Source: Burkholderiales bacterium (GTDB taxonomy: Bacteria; Pseudomonadota; Gammaproteobacteria; Burkholderiales; WYBJ01). Taken from it: 64,000 nt of DNA. Within the stretch, counting starts at the first letter, position 1. Every line of letters begins with the position of its first letter. Positions 29,554-37,697 of this stretch are shown in pieces. The stretch is taken from the NCBI GenBank assembly GCA_022841915.1, contig JALHQN010000017.1:54438-118437 (forward strand), written 5' to 3'. Both the position numbers and the translations under genes were made by a program. The notes beneath the pieces are model-generated. The model was not told where the DNA came from and did not search any database. It saw nothing but the letters and a program-made list of their open reading frames with translations.

Positions 29554-31212
29554 TCAACGCATGCGGTTACCGCGGGCGAGGGTGCTGAAACCGATCTCCC
29601 CACCCTCTAGGTGAAATACCCCACGGCCGCTGTCTTCGTTCACGAAGACGGACCGGCGCCCCATGACGATCGTGACCCCGGCGGCGACAGCCTCTCCGAC
29701 CACCACCTTCGCGTGTTCGGCGAGTTTTCCTTCCGCCTCGATGACACGTTCGTCTTCCAATTCCTCGGCGATATCTTCTGAGAGCTTCTTCAGCGTCAGG
29801 CGAGCCTTATCGTAGAGGTCCCGCTTTTCGGGATGGCCTTGGAGGAGTCTGACGATCTTGGTGACATCGTCATGCTGTTTGAGCAGGTGTTCCCGACGCT
29901 TGCGGTGCTCTTCCATCGCTCGCAGCAGCAAGGGATTGATGCCGGCCATTACCCTTGTGGCGCCGGCGCCATCGCCTCCCAGGTAGTCTGCCGTTACCAA
30001 TCCTGTCGCGCGCACCAGGCCTCCGAGAATTCGGCCTTTGTGTCCCTGCCCGCCGACGACCACCTGATCGAGCGCGGTCACCTCCGACTGCACGATGGAT
30101 TCGGTCACGTGCACGGTCTGCTGAGCTTCGACGACGGCGTTCTCGATGTACCGTGCATAGACGCTTCCGTGCGCACTCACCCGAGCGGTGTTGCATTGAC
30201 CGATCGGCTGCTGCGCCGAGTGTTGGGGGCAGGCGTGACCGATGATGCCCCCTTGAACTCGAATGTCTCCCCCCGCACATACCTCGGCGGATTCGATCAC
30301 GCCTTGCACGGTGATGTCGCCGCCGGCATTGACCTTCATGCCGGTGCGTATGTCGCCTCTGACCACCAGGCTACCCGGAAAGTCGACGTTGCCTGCGGCG
30401 ATATCGATCGCGTCGTAGTGCAAAATCGGCTCGACCGTGATCCCATCTTGGTGCAGCAGCGGTTGGCCGGCGATCTCCGCCACGAGCAGATCCGGGTCGT
30501 CCGGACTGCTCACGACGCCTTGCAAGCGCACTGCGAACTGAGCATCCCGGCCGACTGACGCCGGAATGCTCCCGCCCAGCACGTTGCGTCCCGGTGTGCC
30601 CGGTTCAGGAGGGTGACGTCGCATGACAGGGTCTCCGGCTTGCACGGCGGGGATCGCGCCCAGATCGTGCAGATCGACGTGCCCTGTTGCATCGATATGC
30701 GGATGCCGCTGGCGGTTCACTTCCACCAGCGGCTGCAAAACAGCATCTGTGCCGTGGATAGGCGCGATTCCACGTGCCACTTCCTTGCGTTGTCCACATT
30801 CGGCTAGCGCTGCTTCTACGGCCCCTGCGTCCACGCCTTCACGCACTTCGCAGTTCGCCAGCGCCGCAACGGCATCATGTGCGTTCTGGCGCTTTCCGCC
30901 GTGAGCGCCCGTGACCGTGAGCCAAGCGGTCATTTTGTCTGCGCTGATCTCGACCTTGTACTGGGCGTCGATGCGTGCAGCCACCGCTGTGTCGGGGTCC
31001 AATCCTGCGTTCATCGCACGCGCGACGCTTTCCAGTGCATCGGGATCGAACAGCCAATCGCCGTATCCCTGGGCTGCGGCCGAGCGGCGGATGTCGGCGG
31101 CATCGAGAGCGATCGGACGGTGCGTCGTCGTCTCATGCCGAACCGACAAACGATTGCCTTCTGCAACGAAACCGATGTCTCGGGCCTGCATGTCTGCTCC
31201 ACTGCTCGACAT
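29554..31212 (-). CDS. FapA-like DUF342 (flagellar assembly protein A) family protein
   Basis: 552-aa cytoplasmic protein of the DUF342/FapA family; members have an N-terminal domain, a right-handed beta-helix and a C-terminal coiled coil, and roles in flagellar or polar assembly have been proposed. Visible: the N-terminal domain to about residue 160, the family motif GTDAVLQPLVEVN, a beta-helix with Gly-rich turns (GSLVVRGDIRTGMKVNAGGD, then ITVQGVIESAEVCAGGDI), and a charged helical segment near residues 420-480. No flagellar genes are nearby. ATG 31212 has no strong ribosome binding site; M8 is an alternative. Confidence 0.85.
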   Translation of the reverse strand: MSSSGADMQARDIGFVAEGNRLSVRHETTTHRPIALDAADIRRSAAAQGYGDWLFDPDALESVARAMNAGLDPDTAVAARIDAQYKVEISADKMTAWLTVTGAHGGKRQNAHDAVAALANCEVREGVDAGAVEAALAECGQRKEVARGIAPIHGTDAVLQPLVEVNRQRHPHIDATGHVDLHDLGAIPAVQAGDPVMRRHPPEPGTPGRNVLGGSIPASVGRDAQFAVRLQGVVSSPDDPDLLVAEIAGQPLLHQDGITVEPILHYDAIDIAAGNVDFPGSLVVRGDIRTGMKVNAGGDITVQGVIESAEVCAGGDIRVQGGIIGHACPQHSAQQPIGQCNTARVSAHGSVYARYIENAVVEAQQTVHVTESIVQSEVTALDQVVVGGQGHKGRILGGLVRATGLVTADYLGGDGAGATRVMAGINPLLLRAMEEHRKRREHLLKQHDDVTKIVRLLQGHPEKRDLYDKARLTLKKLSEDIAEELEDERVIEAEGKLAEHAKVVVGEAVAAGVTIVMGRRSVFVNEDSGRGVFHLEGGEIGFSTLARGNRMR

Positions 31213-31329
31213 CGTCTCCGACGCCTGTGAGGCAGCAATGCTCGCATGCTTCGAGGCTCGTGCAAGCAGGGTATAGGGATGCGAATGCCCGGCAATTCTC
31301 GATACCGGCGTAACGCCGAGCGCGCCTGA

Positions 31330-32334
31330 TCAGGCGTCGATGGCCTCGAGTACCGCCGCGACACGTACCGCTGCTTGTTCGTTTCCTTGACGTGGCAAGG
31401 CATCGAAATCGCCTCGCAGCGCCTTGACTGCATACCGCTCGCGGGCAATCTCATGTGCAGTCCGCACGCCCAGGCGGCGGAAGACAGGGATGGGTGGGCA
31501 CCAGCCCTGAACAGCATGCTGCCCGAGGAAAGCGAAGACCGCGGCTGGCAACAGCAGGAATCTGCGGGACACCGAGATCCCAAGGAAGAGCCCAGTCCCG
31601 GCGATGATCGAGGCGTTCAGCTGCAGCACACGCTCGATATCCCATTCGCGATCCAGTTCGTCGATGCGTCGAGCCGCTCGAGCGCTCTCGGCGTGGGCGA
31701 ATTCGGCGAGCCGTGCATCCGTCTTTGCGCGAATCGCGGCATTGACGGCCGGGCCGGTATGCTCTTCGACGCGCGTCGTGGTCGGGGGAATGTGCAGCAT
31801 CGAGGCAACCTGTCGCCAGCTCGGGACCGCTTGCGATCGCTCATCGAGATCTTCCTGATCCTCTTGGACGAGGCCCCTCCGAGCAGACGAGGTGCCGGTG
31901 GCCGTGCTGTATTCCACGGCGCTCTGCGATCCAGCGTTGACCACGCCGAAGTCGCCTCGCAGCGCCTTGACCGCATAGCGCTCCCGCGCGATTTCGCGTG
32001 CGCTGCGAACTCCCAGTCGCCGGAACAAGCCCAGTAACGGGTACCAGCCGGTCAGAGCGTGCGTCAACAAGGAGCCGGCGACCATTGCGGGCAGGGCGAG
32101 GAATCCTCGGTGTACGAACACTCCCAATGCCAGTCCTAAGAGCCCGGTTGCAGAGGCTTCTGTTTCGATTGTGCGATCAGTGTCCCATTCATAAGCGAGG
32201 TTTCGCAGCTTGTTTTCTGAGTAGGCCGGATTGTTCGACGCACATGCGTACAGGTTCGTACGCGTGTCGTCATCGATCCGCTGCCGCACCGAGGCGGCGG
32301 TATGGCGCTGCACACGATCGAGCTGCTGTTTCAT
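31330..32334 (-). CDS. Membrane protein with two tandem YgaP/DUF2892-like modules
   Basis: 334 aa from ATG 32334 (AGAGG ribosome binding site). The protein is an internal duplication. Each half has an acidic start (YEWDTDRTIETEAS / REWDIERVLQLNAS), a pair of hydrophobic segments, then a near-identical end: WYPLLGLFRRLGVRSAREI and WCPPIPVFRRLGVRTAHEI, each followed by ARERYAVKALRGDF. The hydrophobic pairs lie at about residues 60-95 and 250-290. The pattern resembles DUF2892-type inner-membrane proteins, which normally have one such module. The linker (residues 130-220) is hydrophilic. Function unknown; it lies 117 bp downstream of fapA on the far side and divergent from the dioxygenase. Confidence 0.75.
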   Translation of the reverse strand: MKQQLDRVQRHTAASVRQRIDDDTRTNLYACASNNPAYSENKLRNLAYEWDTDRTIETEASATGLLGLALGVFVHRGFLALPAMVAGSLLTHALTGWYPLLGLFRRLGVRSAREIARERYAVKALRGDFGVVNAGSQSAVEYSTATGTSSARRGLVQEDQEDLDERSQAVPSWRQVASMLHIPPTTTRVEEHTGPAVNAAIRAKTDARLAEFAHAESARAARRIDELDREWDIERVLQLNASIIAGTGLFLGISVSRRFLLLPAAVFAFLGQHAVQGWCPPIPVFRRLGVRTAHEIARERYAVKALRGDFDALPRQGNEQAAVRVAAVLEAIDA

Positions 32335-32602
32335 GGGAACCTCTGCGTTGCGGGTGGGCGCGATGGGACGTGCAAACCGCGCGCCCGCTGCGACATGCGG
32401 GATCCCCGCTGATCCATCGCCAAGCGCCACCGGGTCGGCATCCGGACGGCGATTCAGATCATGCTGCACCGCGGGACATGCGCCTCCGGGGCGGTCCAAT
32501 CCGTGGGACGTTCCCTCTTGTCAGTCCGCGAGGCGCCGAATCGAGCGTTGCCTCCTGCAAGCAGGAATTGACGTTCGCGCGTCGAGCGCCTAGGCTTCGC
32601 GC

Positions 32603-33481
32603 ATGGACATACGATTTCGTGGACTACATCCCTTGTTCGCCGCCGAAGTAGAGGGCGTCGATCTCAGGGCAGCCGAGTCGTGCGATATCCTCGAGCGGGT
32701 ACGCGCCGGCATGGACCAATATGCGGTCCTCGTGTTTCGGGGGCAGCCACTGACCGATGCCGATCAGCTCGCTTTTGCGCAGCGCCTCGACGGTACGCTC
32801 CATAGCAAGACAGGCATCAGCGCGTTGCAGAAGAGTCGCTTGGGTAACGAGGCGCTCACGGACATCTCGAACGTCACGGACACCGGCGATATCATGGCGC
32901 GGGAAGACAGGCGGCGGGCCTACAGCTTGGCCAACCGCTTGTGGCATGCCGATGCGACTTTTCAGGATCCGCCAGGGCGTTACTCGATGCTGCACGCGCG
33001 AGTCGTGCCTCCAGCCGGCGCCGATACGGAATTCGCCGATGAGCGAGCGGCCTACGATGAGCTTCCCGAAGTCGTCAAGACGCAGATCGACGGCCTGCAG
33101 GCGCATCATTCGATTGCTTACTCACGCCAAACGCTCGGTTTCGAGTTCTCGGAGGACGAGAAAGAGCAGCTCAAGGGAGCGATACATCCCCTCGTACGCA
33201 CCATGCCTCGGACCGGCCGAAAGACGCTTTACCTCGCTTCGCATGCTTTTCGCATCATCGGTTGGCCGGTGCCGGATGCACGTCTGCTGCTGCGAGATCT
33301 CATGGAGCACGCAACCCAGCGCAAGTTCGTGTATCGGCATGCCTGGCAAGTCGGGGATCTCGTCATATGGGACAACCGCTGCACCATGCATCGTGCCACT
33401 CCGTTCGAGGATGCTCGCTTCAAGCGCGAACTGCGTCGAGTGACGACGCTGGATATCGATCGGGTAGCGGTCGCTGGCTGA
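32603..33481 (+). CDS. TauD/TfdA family Fe(II)/2-oxoglutarate-dependent dioxygenase
   Basis: Oxygenase coupling oxidation of a substrate to decarboxylation of 2-oxoglutarate. 292 aa. The Fe(II) facial triad is His115 and Asp117 (LWHADATF) plus distal His263 (TMHRATPF); the 2-oxoglutarate-binding Arg is in FKRELRRVT. The RYSMLHARVVPPAGADTEF region and the overall spacing match the TfdA (2,4-dichlorophenoxyacetate) branch more than TauD, but the substrate cannot be settled from sequence. It stands alone between a divergent membrane protein and a convergent ArsC-like gene. Confidence 0.9.
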   Translation: MDIRFRGLHPLFAAEVEGVDLRAAESCDILERVRAGMDQYAVLVFRGQPLTDADQLAFAQRLDGTLHSKTGISALQKSRLGNEALTDISNVTDTGDIMAREDRRRAYSLANRLWHADATFQDPPGRYSMLHARVVPPAGADTEFADERAAYDELPEVVKTQIDGLQAHHSIAYSRQTLGFEFSEDEKEQLKGAIHPLVRTMPRTGRKTLYLASHAFRIIGWPVPDARLLLRDLMEHATQRKFVYRHAWQVGDLVIWDNRCTMHRATPFEDARFKRELRRVTTLDIDRVAVAG

Positions 33482-33566
33482 TCTTCGAAAAGAGGTCAGC
33501 CTGCAGCCCTTGGCGGGGAAGACGGCAGGCCATGCCGGCTGATGCAGGACAGCCGGCATTTCGAGC

Positions 33567-33917
33567 CTACCGGCTCAACACCTGCTCGTAGCGAGCTGGA
33601 TCGAAGCCCACCAAGAGTTTCTTCTTGCCCGCCTCGATCACGGGGCGCTTGATGACACTGGGGAACTCGGCCATGAGCACCGCAGCCTTGGCGGCGTCCA
33701 AGTTTTGCTGGCGCTGCGGGGGCAGCTGGCGAAACGTGGTGCCTTTGGCGTTGACCAAGGTCTCCCAGCCCACTTCCTCGATCCAAGCGTGGATGCGCTC
33801 TGCCGGAGCGCCGAGTTTCTTGTAGTCGTGCAACTGGTACTCGATGCCTTTGCCTTCGAGCCACGCGAAGGCCTTTTTCATGCTTGTTCAGTTGCGGATG
33901 CCGTAGACGGTGATCAT
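33567..33917 (-). CDS. yffB: ArsC/Spx family (YffB-like) protein with in-frame TGA at the active-site Cys position; candidate selenoprotein
   Basis: Thioredoxin-fold protein of the ArsC/Spx (YffB) family, thought to be glutathione-dependent thiol reductases. The full frame runs from ATG 33917 (MITVYGIRN) through a TGA at 33888-33890 to the stop at 33567: 116 codons counting the TGA, the normal family length. Homologues read YGIxNCDTxKKA; here the Cys codon is TGA and the next residues are TSMKKAFAW, still in frame. The rest is intact (GTTFRQLPPQ, SVIKRPVIEAGKKKLLVGF with the conserved Arg-Pro). GAGAGGAAG precedes ATG 33917; the internal ATG 33881 has no ribosome binding site and would lose the first strand and the active site. 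A SECIS-like hairpin follows the TGA. The simplest reading is selenocysteine; a nonsense pseudogene is the alternative. Confidence 0.6.
33852..33872 (-). promoter_or_regulatory. Candidate bacterial SECIS hairpin downstream of the in-frame TGA
   Basis: On the minus strand, GCCTTCG (33872-33866) pairs perfectly with CGAAGGC (33858-33852) around a 7-nt loop CGTGGCT. The loop begins 22 nt after the TGA and has G as its second base. As I recall, bacterial SECIS elements have a 4-16 bp upper stem, a 3-14 nt loop with a G in the first two positions, and 16-37 nt between UGA and loop; all are met. Chance formation within GC-rich codons remains possible. Confidence 0.5.
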
Positions 33918-33990
33918 CTTCTTCCTCTCTTCGGTGGTGGAACGATTTGTCAGTTGCCGGATGTCACGCCCGCTGCCTTGCGATCTTGGC

Positions 33991-34080
33991 TCATTTGGCG
34001 ATTTCGGATCTGACATAGGCCTGGAAGTCGGTCGGCGGCATCGAGCGCTCCTCCAGACCGAACGCGAACGCAGCCACCGC
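33991..34080 (-). pseudogene. C-terminal remnant of a Bug/TctC solute-binding protein gene
   Basis: In one minus-strand frame the last 30 codons read FGLEERSMPPTDFQAYVRSE followed by IAK and a stop, closely resembling Bug protein C termini (compare SSPEQFNAHIKSEIAKW in the intact gene at 35045-36046). Upstream of about 34105 the frame is broken by stops and no longer recognisable, so this looks like a decayed fragment. The surrounding 33918-34298 gap holds nothing else recognisable. Confidence 0.4.
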
Positions 34081-34298
34081 GACAGCTCGCGAACAGGCTG
34101 GATGTCATCGGTGCTTTTCACGAAAGTGCTGGGTCGGTAGCCCTCGCTGGCGGACGACTGCCACGACTGTACCGCAAGCAGTCAGCATCGAGCCAGCTTC
34201 GTGTAAGTCATGGAGGGCGGTGATCGGGGGTGGATTAACATTCGTACTGCCGCGCTTGCTCAGACTGGCGTCTCTTCTTGAAGGGGTCGTTGCGCTCG

Positions 34299-34958
34299 AT
34301 GAACACAAGATTCGCCTGGGGAATCGTTTGCACCATCGTGGTCGGGCTGGCTATCGACGCCCATGGGGCAGCTTGGAGTCAGCCGAGCGTGAACGTCCTT
34401 GCGGCCGTCATGTTCGGCGCGCTACTTCGGGCGAGTTCCTCCGCGGATCGAATTTCGTACCTCGTCTGCTTGGTGCTTGCAACCGTGGGTGAGGTGTTCT
34501 TGGCATTGATCTGGGGCCTCTATGATTACCGGCTCGGGAATCTGCCGCTGTTCGTGCCGCCCGGCCATGTGCTGTTGTACGCGCTCGGCCGTTGGCTGGC
34601 TGATCGTGTCCCCATGCGTGCGTGCATCGTGGTGTGCGCGTTGGTGGTGCTCGCGGGTGGCATTCTTGCTTTCGAGGGAAGCGACGAGTTGAGCGCCCCC
34701 CTGGCGCTGCTGTTTCTCCTGTGCATGCGCTATGGGCCGGCGCCCCGGCTCTATGCCGTCATGTTCGTGCTGGCATTGGCGATGGAGCTGCTCGGCACAG
34801 GCCTGGGGAATTGGACTTGGCGACCCGAGACGCCCTGGTTCCATTGGAGCACACTCAATCCGCCGTTCGCGGCCGGTGCGTTTTACTGCGTGCTCGATCT
34901 GCTGGTCGGTAAGTGGGGAAGGGCGAATGGCGCATCGCTCGCTCGCGCGAAAATTTAG
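34299..34958 (+). CDS. Polytopic membrane protein of unknown function
   Basis: 219 aa from ATG 34299 (MNTRFAWGIVCTIVVGLAID); an in-frame TTG at 34278 is possible. About six to seven hydrophobic segments cover most of the length: 5-22, 30-45, 55-80, 95-135, 140-175 and 195-215. Recognisable conserved-looking spots are GNLPLFVPPGHVLLYALG and a late GNWTWRPETPWFHWSTLNPP motif, where polar and aromatic residues sit between helices. I do not recognise the family. It lies 86 bp upstream of a Bug gene on the same strand. Inner-membrane location is inferred. Confidence 0.7.
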   Translation: MNTRFAWGIVCTIVVGLAIDAHGAAWSQPSVNVLAAVMFGALLRASSSADRISYLVCLVLATVGEVFLALIWGLYDYRLGNLPLFVPPGHVLLYALGRWLADRVPMRACIVVCALVVLAGGILAFEGSDELSAPLALLFLLCMRYGPAPRLYAVMFVLALAMELLGTGLGNWTWRPETPWFHWSTLNPPFAAGAFYCVLDLLVGKWGRANGASLARAKI

Positions 34959-35044
34959 TCGCATGCAGGGCTGACCCTTTGAGCTGCATGACATCCTCTT
35001 AGCGTAGAATCCTGCCCTCGTTTTCTCAGAGGAGTCGATTCAAT

Positions 35045-36046
35045 ATGGCAATATCGAACATGCGAGGGGCTGTGCTGGGGGTGGTTTGTTCGCTTCCGCT
35101 CGTGTTGGCTGCCTCTCCCGTGCTGGCTGCGCAAGCAGATCCCGCCGCGAATTACCCTAGCAGGCCGGTGCGCTTCATTGGTCCCTTCGTCCCCGGCGCC
35201 GGTACCGACACCACGGCACGGACGATCGCTCATAAACTGGGCGAGCTTTGGGGGCAGCAATTCATCGTGGACAACCGCACCGGTGCGGCGGGAGCCATCG
35301 GCGTGGACCTGACGGCCAAGGCCATTCCCGACGGGTACACCATCTGCCTGATCTCTGCTTCGCACTCGGTCAACTCCGCTACCAATACCAAGTTACCTTA
35401 TGATCTCTCGGTCGATCTGCAAGGGATCACCCAGGCGACCTCGCTGTTCTATGCCCTCTATCACCATCCGTCGGTGCCGGTGAAGACGGTCAAGGAACTG
35501 ATCGCTTTCTCCAAGGCCCATCCCGGCAAGCTGATGTTCGGTTCCTCCGGCACGGGAGGACTTCAGCACTTCGCAGGCGAAATGTTCAACTACATGGGGG
35601 GTGCAAGTCTGACGCACGTGCCGTACAAGGGGACGAGCGCGGTCATTACGGCCATGCTCGCCAGTGAGGTGCAGGTCGGGTTCGGCACCTTTTTCGGCGT
35701 TCGGCCGCACATGGAGGCCGGACGCCTGAAGGTATTGGCGATCACTGCGTCTAAGCGCTCGCCTGCCGTGCCCGATGTGCCCACGATCGCCGAGTCGGGT
35801 ATTCCCGGATACGAGGTCGATCAATGGTACGGGGTCATCACTTCTGCGAAGGTACCCAAGTCGATCGTCCACAAGCTGCAGCGAGGAATCGCTGAAGTGC
35901 TCAGGCAGCCCGATGTCGTTAAACGTCTTGCAGGCGACGGATCGACGCCGGTCGGCTCATCGCCGGAGCAGTTCAACGCTCACATCAAGTCGGAGATCGC
36001 GAAGTGGCGCAAGCTCGCCAAGGAAGCGAATCTCAAGCTGCACTGA
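35045..36046 (+). CDS. Bug/TctC family tripartite tricarboxylate transporter substrate-binding protein
   Basis: Periplasmic carboxylate-binding protein, 333 aa. Signal peptide MAISNMRGAVLGVVCSLPLV ending near VLAAQA. Family landmarks: NYPSRPVRFIGPFVPGAGTD, VDNRTGAAGAIGVDL, FGSSGTGGLQHFAGEMFNYM and VPYKGTSAVITAMLASEV. AGAGGAG lies 10 nt before the ATG, and TAGAAT at 35005-35010 could be a -10 box. It is the second intact Bug protein of the window; no TctAB partners are present. Confidence 0.92.
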   Translation: MAISNMRGAVLGVVCSLPLVLAASPVLAAQADPAANYPSRPVRFIGPFVPGAGTDTTARTIAHKLGELWGQQFIVDNRTGAAGAIGVDLTAKAIPDGYTICLISASHSVNSATNTKLPYDLSVDLQGITQATSLFYALYHHPSVPVKTVKELIAFSKAHPGKLMFGSSGTGGLQHFAGEMFNYMGGASLTHVPYKGTSAVITAMLASEVQVGFGTFFGVRPHMEAGRLKVLAITASKRSPAVPDVPTIAESGIPGYEVDQWYGVITSAKVPKSIVHKLQRGIAEVLRQPDVVKRLAGDGSTPVGSSPEQFNAHIKSEIAKWRKLAKEANLKLH

Positions 36047-36476
36047 CCGGCTGAACGCAAGCTCGAATGCAGGATGGCGTGGCCACGCCGAGCCATCGGT
36101 TCGGCGCAAGGCGCCCTCCCGGGGCTCGGTCACTTCGCCCCGTCGAGGCGAACGGCAGGTACTCGCGACAGGGGTCCCACTGACCGCGATCACGTTGCTC
36201 GGTGCGCCTAGGACGTGTCCGGGAGAAAGGTGCGCCGTTTGGCGCCCCTTGACGACTTCGCATCGCGAAGGTTGCGCTAGTCCGGGCTCAGTGCCGGCGC
36301 ATATGTCCGGTACACGCGTGGTCGTCGAGCCTCGATGCAGGTCGCTCGACGGGCGTGGTCACGGACTTGCGTGATACGCTCGTGATTCGTTCCGCTGCCG
36401 CAGCTGTTGCCAGTTGCGACGCGGCGGTTCGGAATTCGGTTCGAGTGCAGTCCGTCTGCTGGAGGAGTTACCGTCG
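36047..36476. other. Intergenic region, no gene
   Basis: 430 bp between the Bug gene and the aminotransferase. One hairpin (CGCCGA / TCGGCG at about 36088-36108) lies 40 bp after the Bug stop but has no T-tract, so termination is uncertain. The ribosome binding site GGAGGAG of the next gene is at 36461-36467. Confidence 0.4.
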
Positions 36477-37697
36477 ATGCCCGCCTATCCAGTCGAAGCC
36501 CATGGCAATGTGCGCGCTATCGCGTCGTCGCTGATTCGCGAAGTAGCCAATGCCGGCCTCGGCAAGCGCGATGTTCTGCCATTCTGGTTCGGTGAGCCGG
36601 ACGAAGTCACGCCGACCTTCATCCGGGCCGCAGCGCAAGCCGCGCTAGATGCCGGGGACACCTTCTACACGCATAACTACGGGATGCCCGCGCTACGCGA
36701 GGCGCTCGCGACCTACGTCACATCGCTGCATCGGCCGGTGCCTGCGGACGAAATCGTCGTCACCAACTCCGGCATGTCGGCCCTCATGCTGATATCGCAA
36801 GCCCTGGTGGGGGCTGGCGATCGTGTGGTCGCGGTGACGCCGCTATGGCCCAACATCACCTCGGCGCCGAAACTGTTGGGTGCTCAGATCGTTCGCGTTG
36901 CCCTAAGGTTCGATCGATCGGGCAGCGGCCAATGGGCCTGGCGCCTCGATCTGGACGAACTGCTATCCGCTCTGACGCCGCAAACTCGTGCCCTTTATCT
37001 CAACTCGCCCAACAATCCCACCGGTTGGACCATCGATGCCGATACGCAACGCGCGGTGCTGGAACATTGTCGCCGGCTCGGCATCTGGGTGCTCGCCGAC
37101 GATGCCTACGAACGTCTGCACTACGAGACCGAGGCCCTCGAGCAGCGTCGGGGTGCGCGGCCCCGTCCGTGCGCGCCTTCGTTCTTGGACTTGGCGGAGC
37201 GAGACGAACGCGTCGTGGCTGCGAACACGTTCTCCAAATCGTGGCTCATGACGGGGTGGCGTTTGGGATGGCTCGTCGCGCCCCAGGCGCTGGTGCCGGA
37301 AATCGCCAAGCTCATCGAGTTCAACACCTCGTGCGCGCCCGGATTCGTTCAGCGGGCAGGTCTTGCCGCGGTGACCCAAGGCGAACCCATCATCAAGCGC
37401 ACCGTGGAAAGATTCCGGCGGGCGAGGGATTATCTGGTGCAGGAGTTGTGTTCGATCGACGGCATCGAGGCCGCGTTACCGCCGGGGGCCATGTATGCGT
37501 TCTTCCGAGTGAAAGGGATGAACGATAGTCTCGCCTTCTGCAAACGCATGGTGACCGACGCAGGCTTGGGTCTCGCTCCAGGCGCGGCGTTCGGTGACGA
37601 AGGCGAAGGCTTCATCCGCTGGTGTTTCGCGTCGGATGAGACTCGCCTCGCCGATGGTGTGGCCCGGCTGCGCCAGGGCCTTGCAAGCATGCGCTGA
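36477..37697 (+). CDS. PLP-dependent class I/II aminotransferase
   Basis: 406 aa from ATG 36477, preceded by GGAGGAG. Aspartate-aminotransferase-like fold type I: THNYGMPALREALATYV, NSPNNPTGWTID, the Asp/Tyr of LADDAYERLHYE and the PLP lysine in NTFSKSWLMTGWRLGW. The substrate is not evident; the family includes aspartate and branched or aromatic amino-acid transaminases. Its stop codon abuts the stop of the convergent MFS gene (TGATCA), leaving no intergenic base. Confidence 0.88.
   Translation: MPAYPVEAHGNVRAIASSLIREVANAGLGKRDVLPFWFGEPDEVTPTFIRAAAQAALDAGDTFYTHNYGMPALREALATYVTSLHRPVPADEIVVTNSGMSALMLISQALVGAGDRVVAVTPLWPNITSAPKLLGAQIVRVALRFDRSGSGQWAWRLDLDELLSALTPQTRALYLNSPNNPTGWTIDADTQRAVLEHCRRLGIWVLADDAYERLHYETEALEQRRGARPRPCAPSFLDLAERDERVVAANTFSKSWLMTGWRLGWLVAPQALVPEIAKLIEFNTSCAPGFVQRAGLAAVTQGEPIIKRTVERFRRARDYLVQELCSIDGIEAALPPGAMYAFFRVKGMNDSLAFCKRMVTDAGLGLAPGAAFGDEGEGFIRWCFASDETRLADGVARLRQGLASMR

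Noticed and set aside
33567..33881. ArsC-like gene beginning at the internal ATG 33881
   Set aside because: It has no ribosome binding site and would lack the first strand and active site, while the upstream ATG at 33917 has a good ribosome binding site in the same frame.
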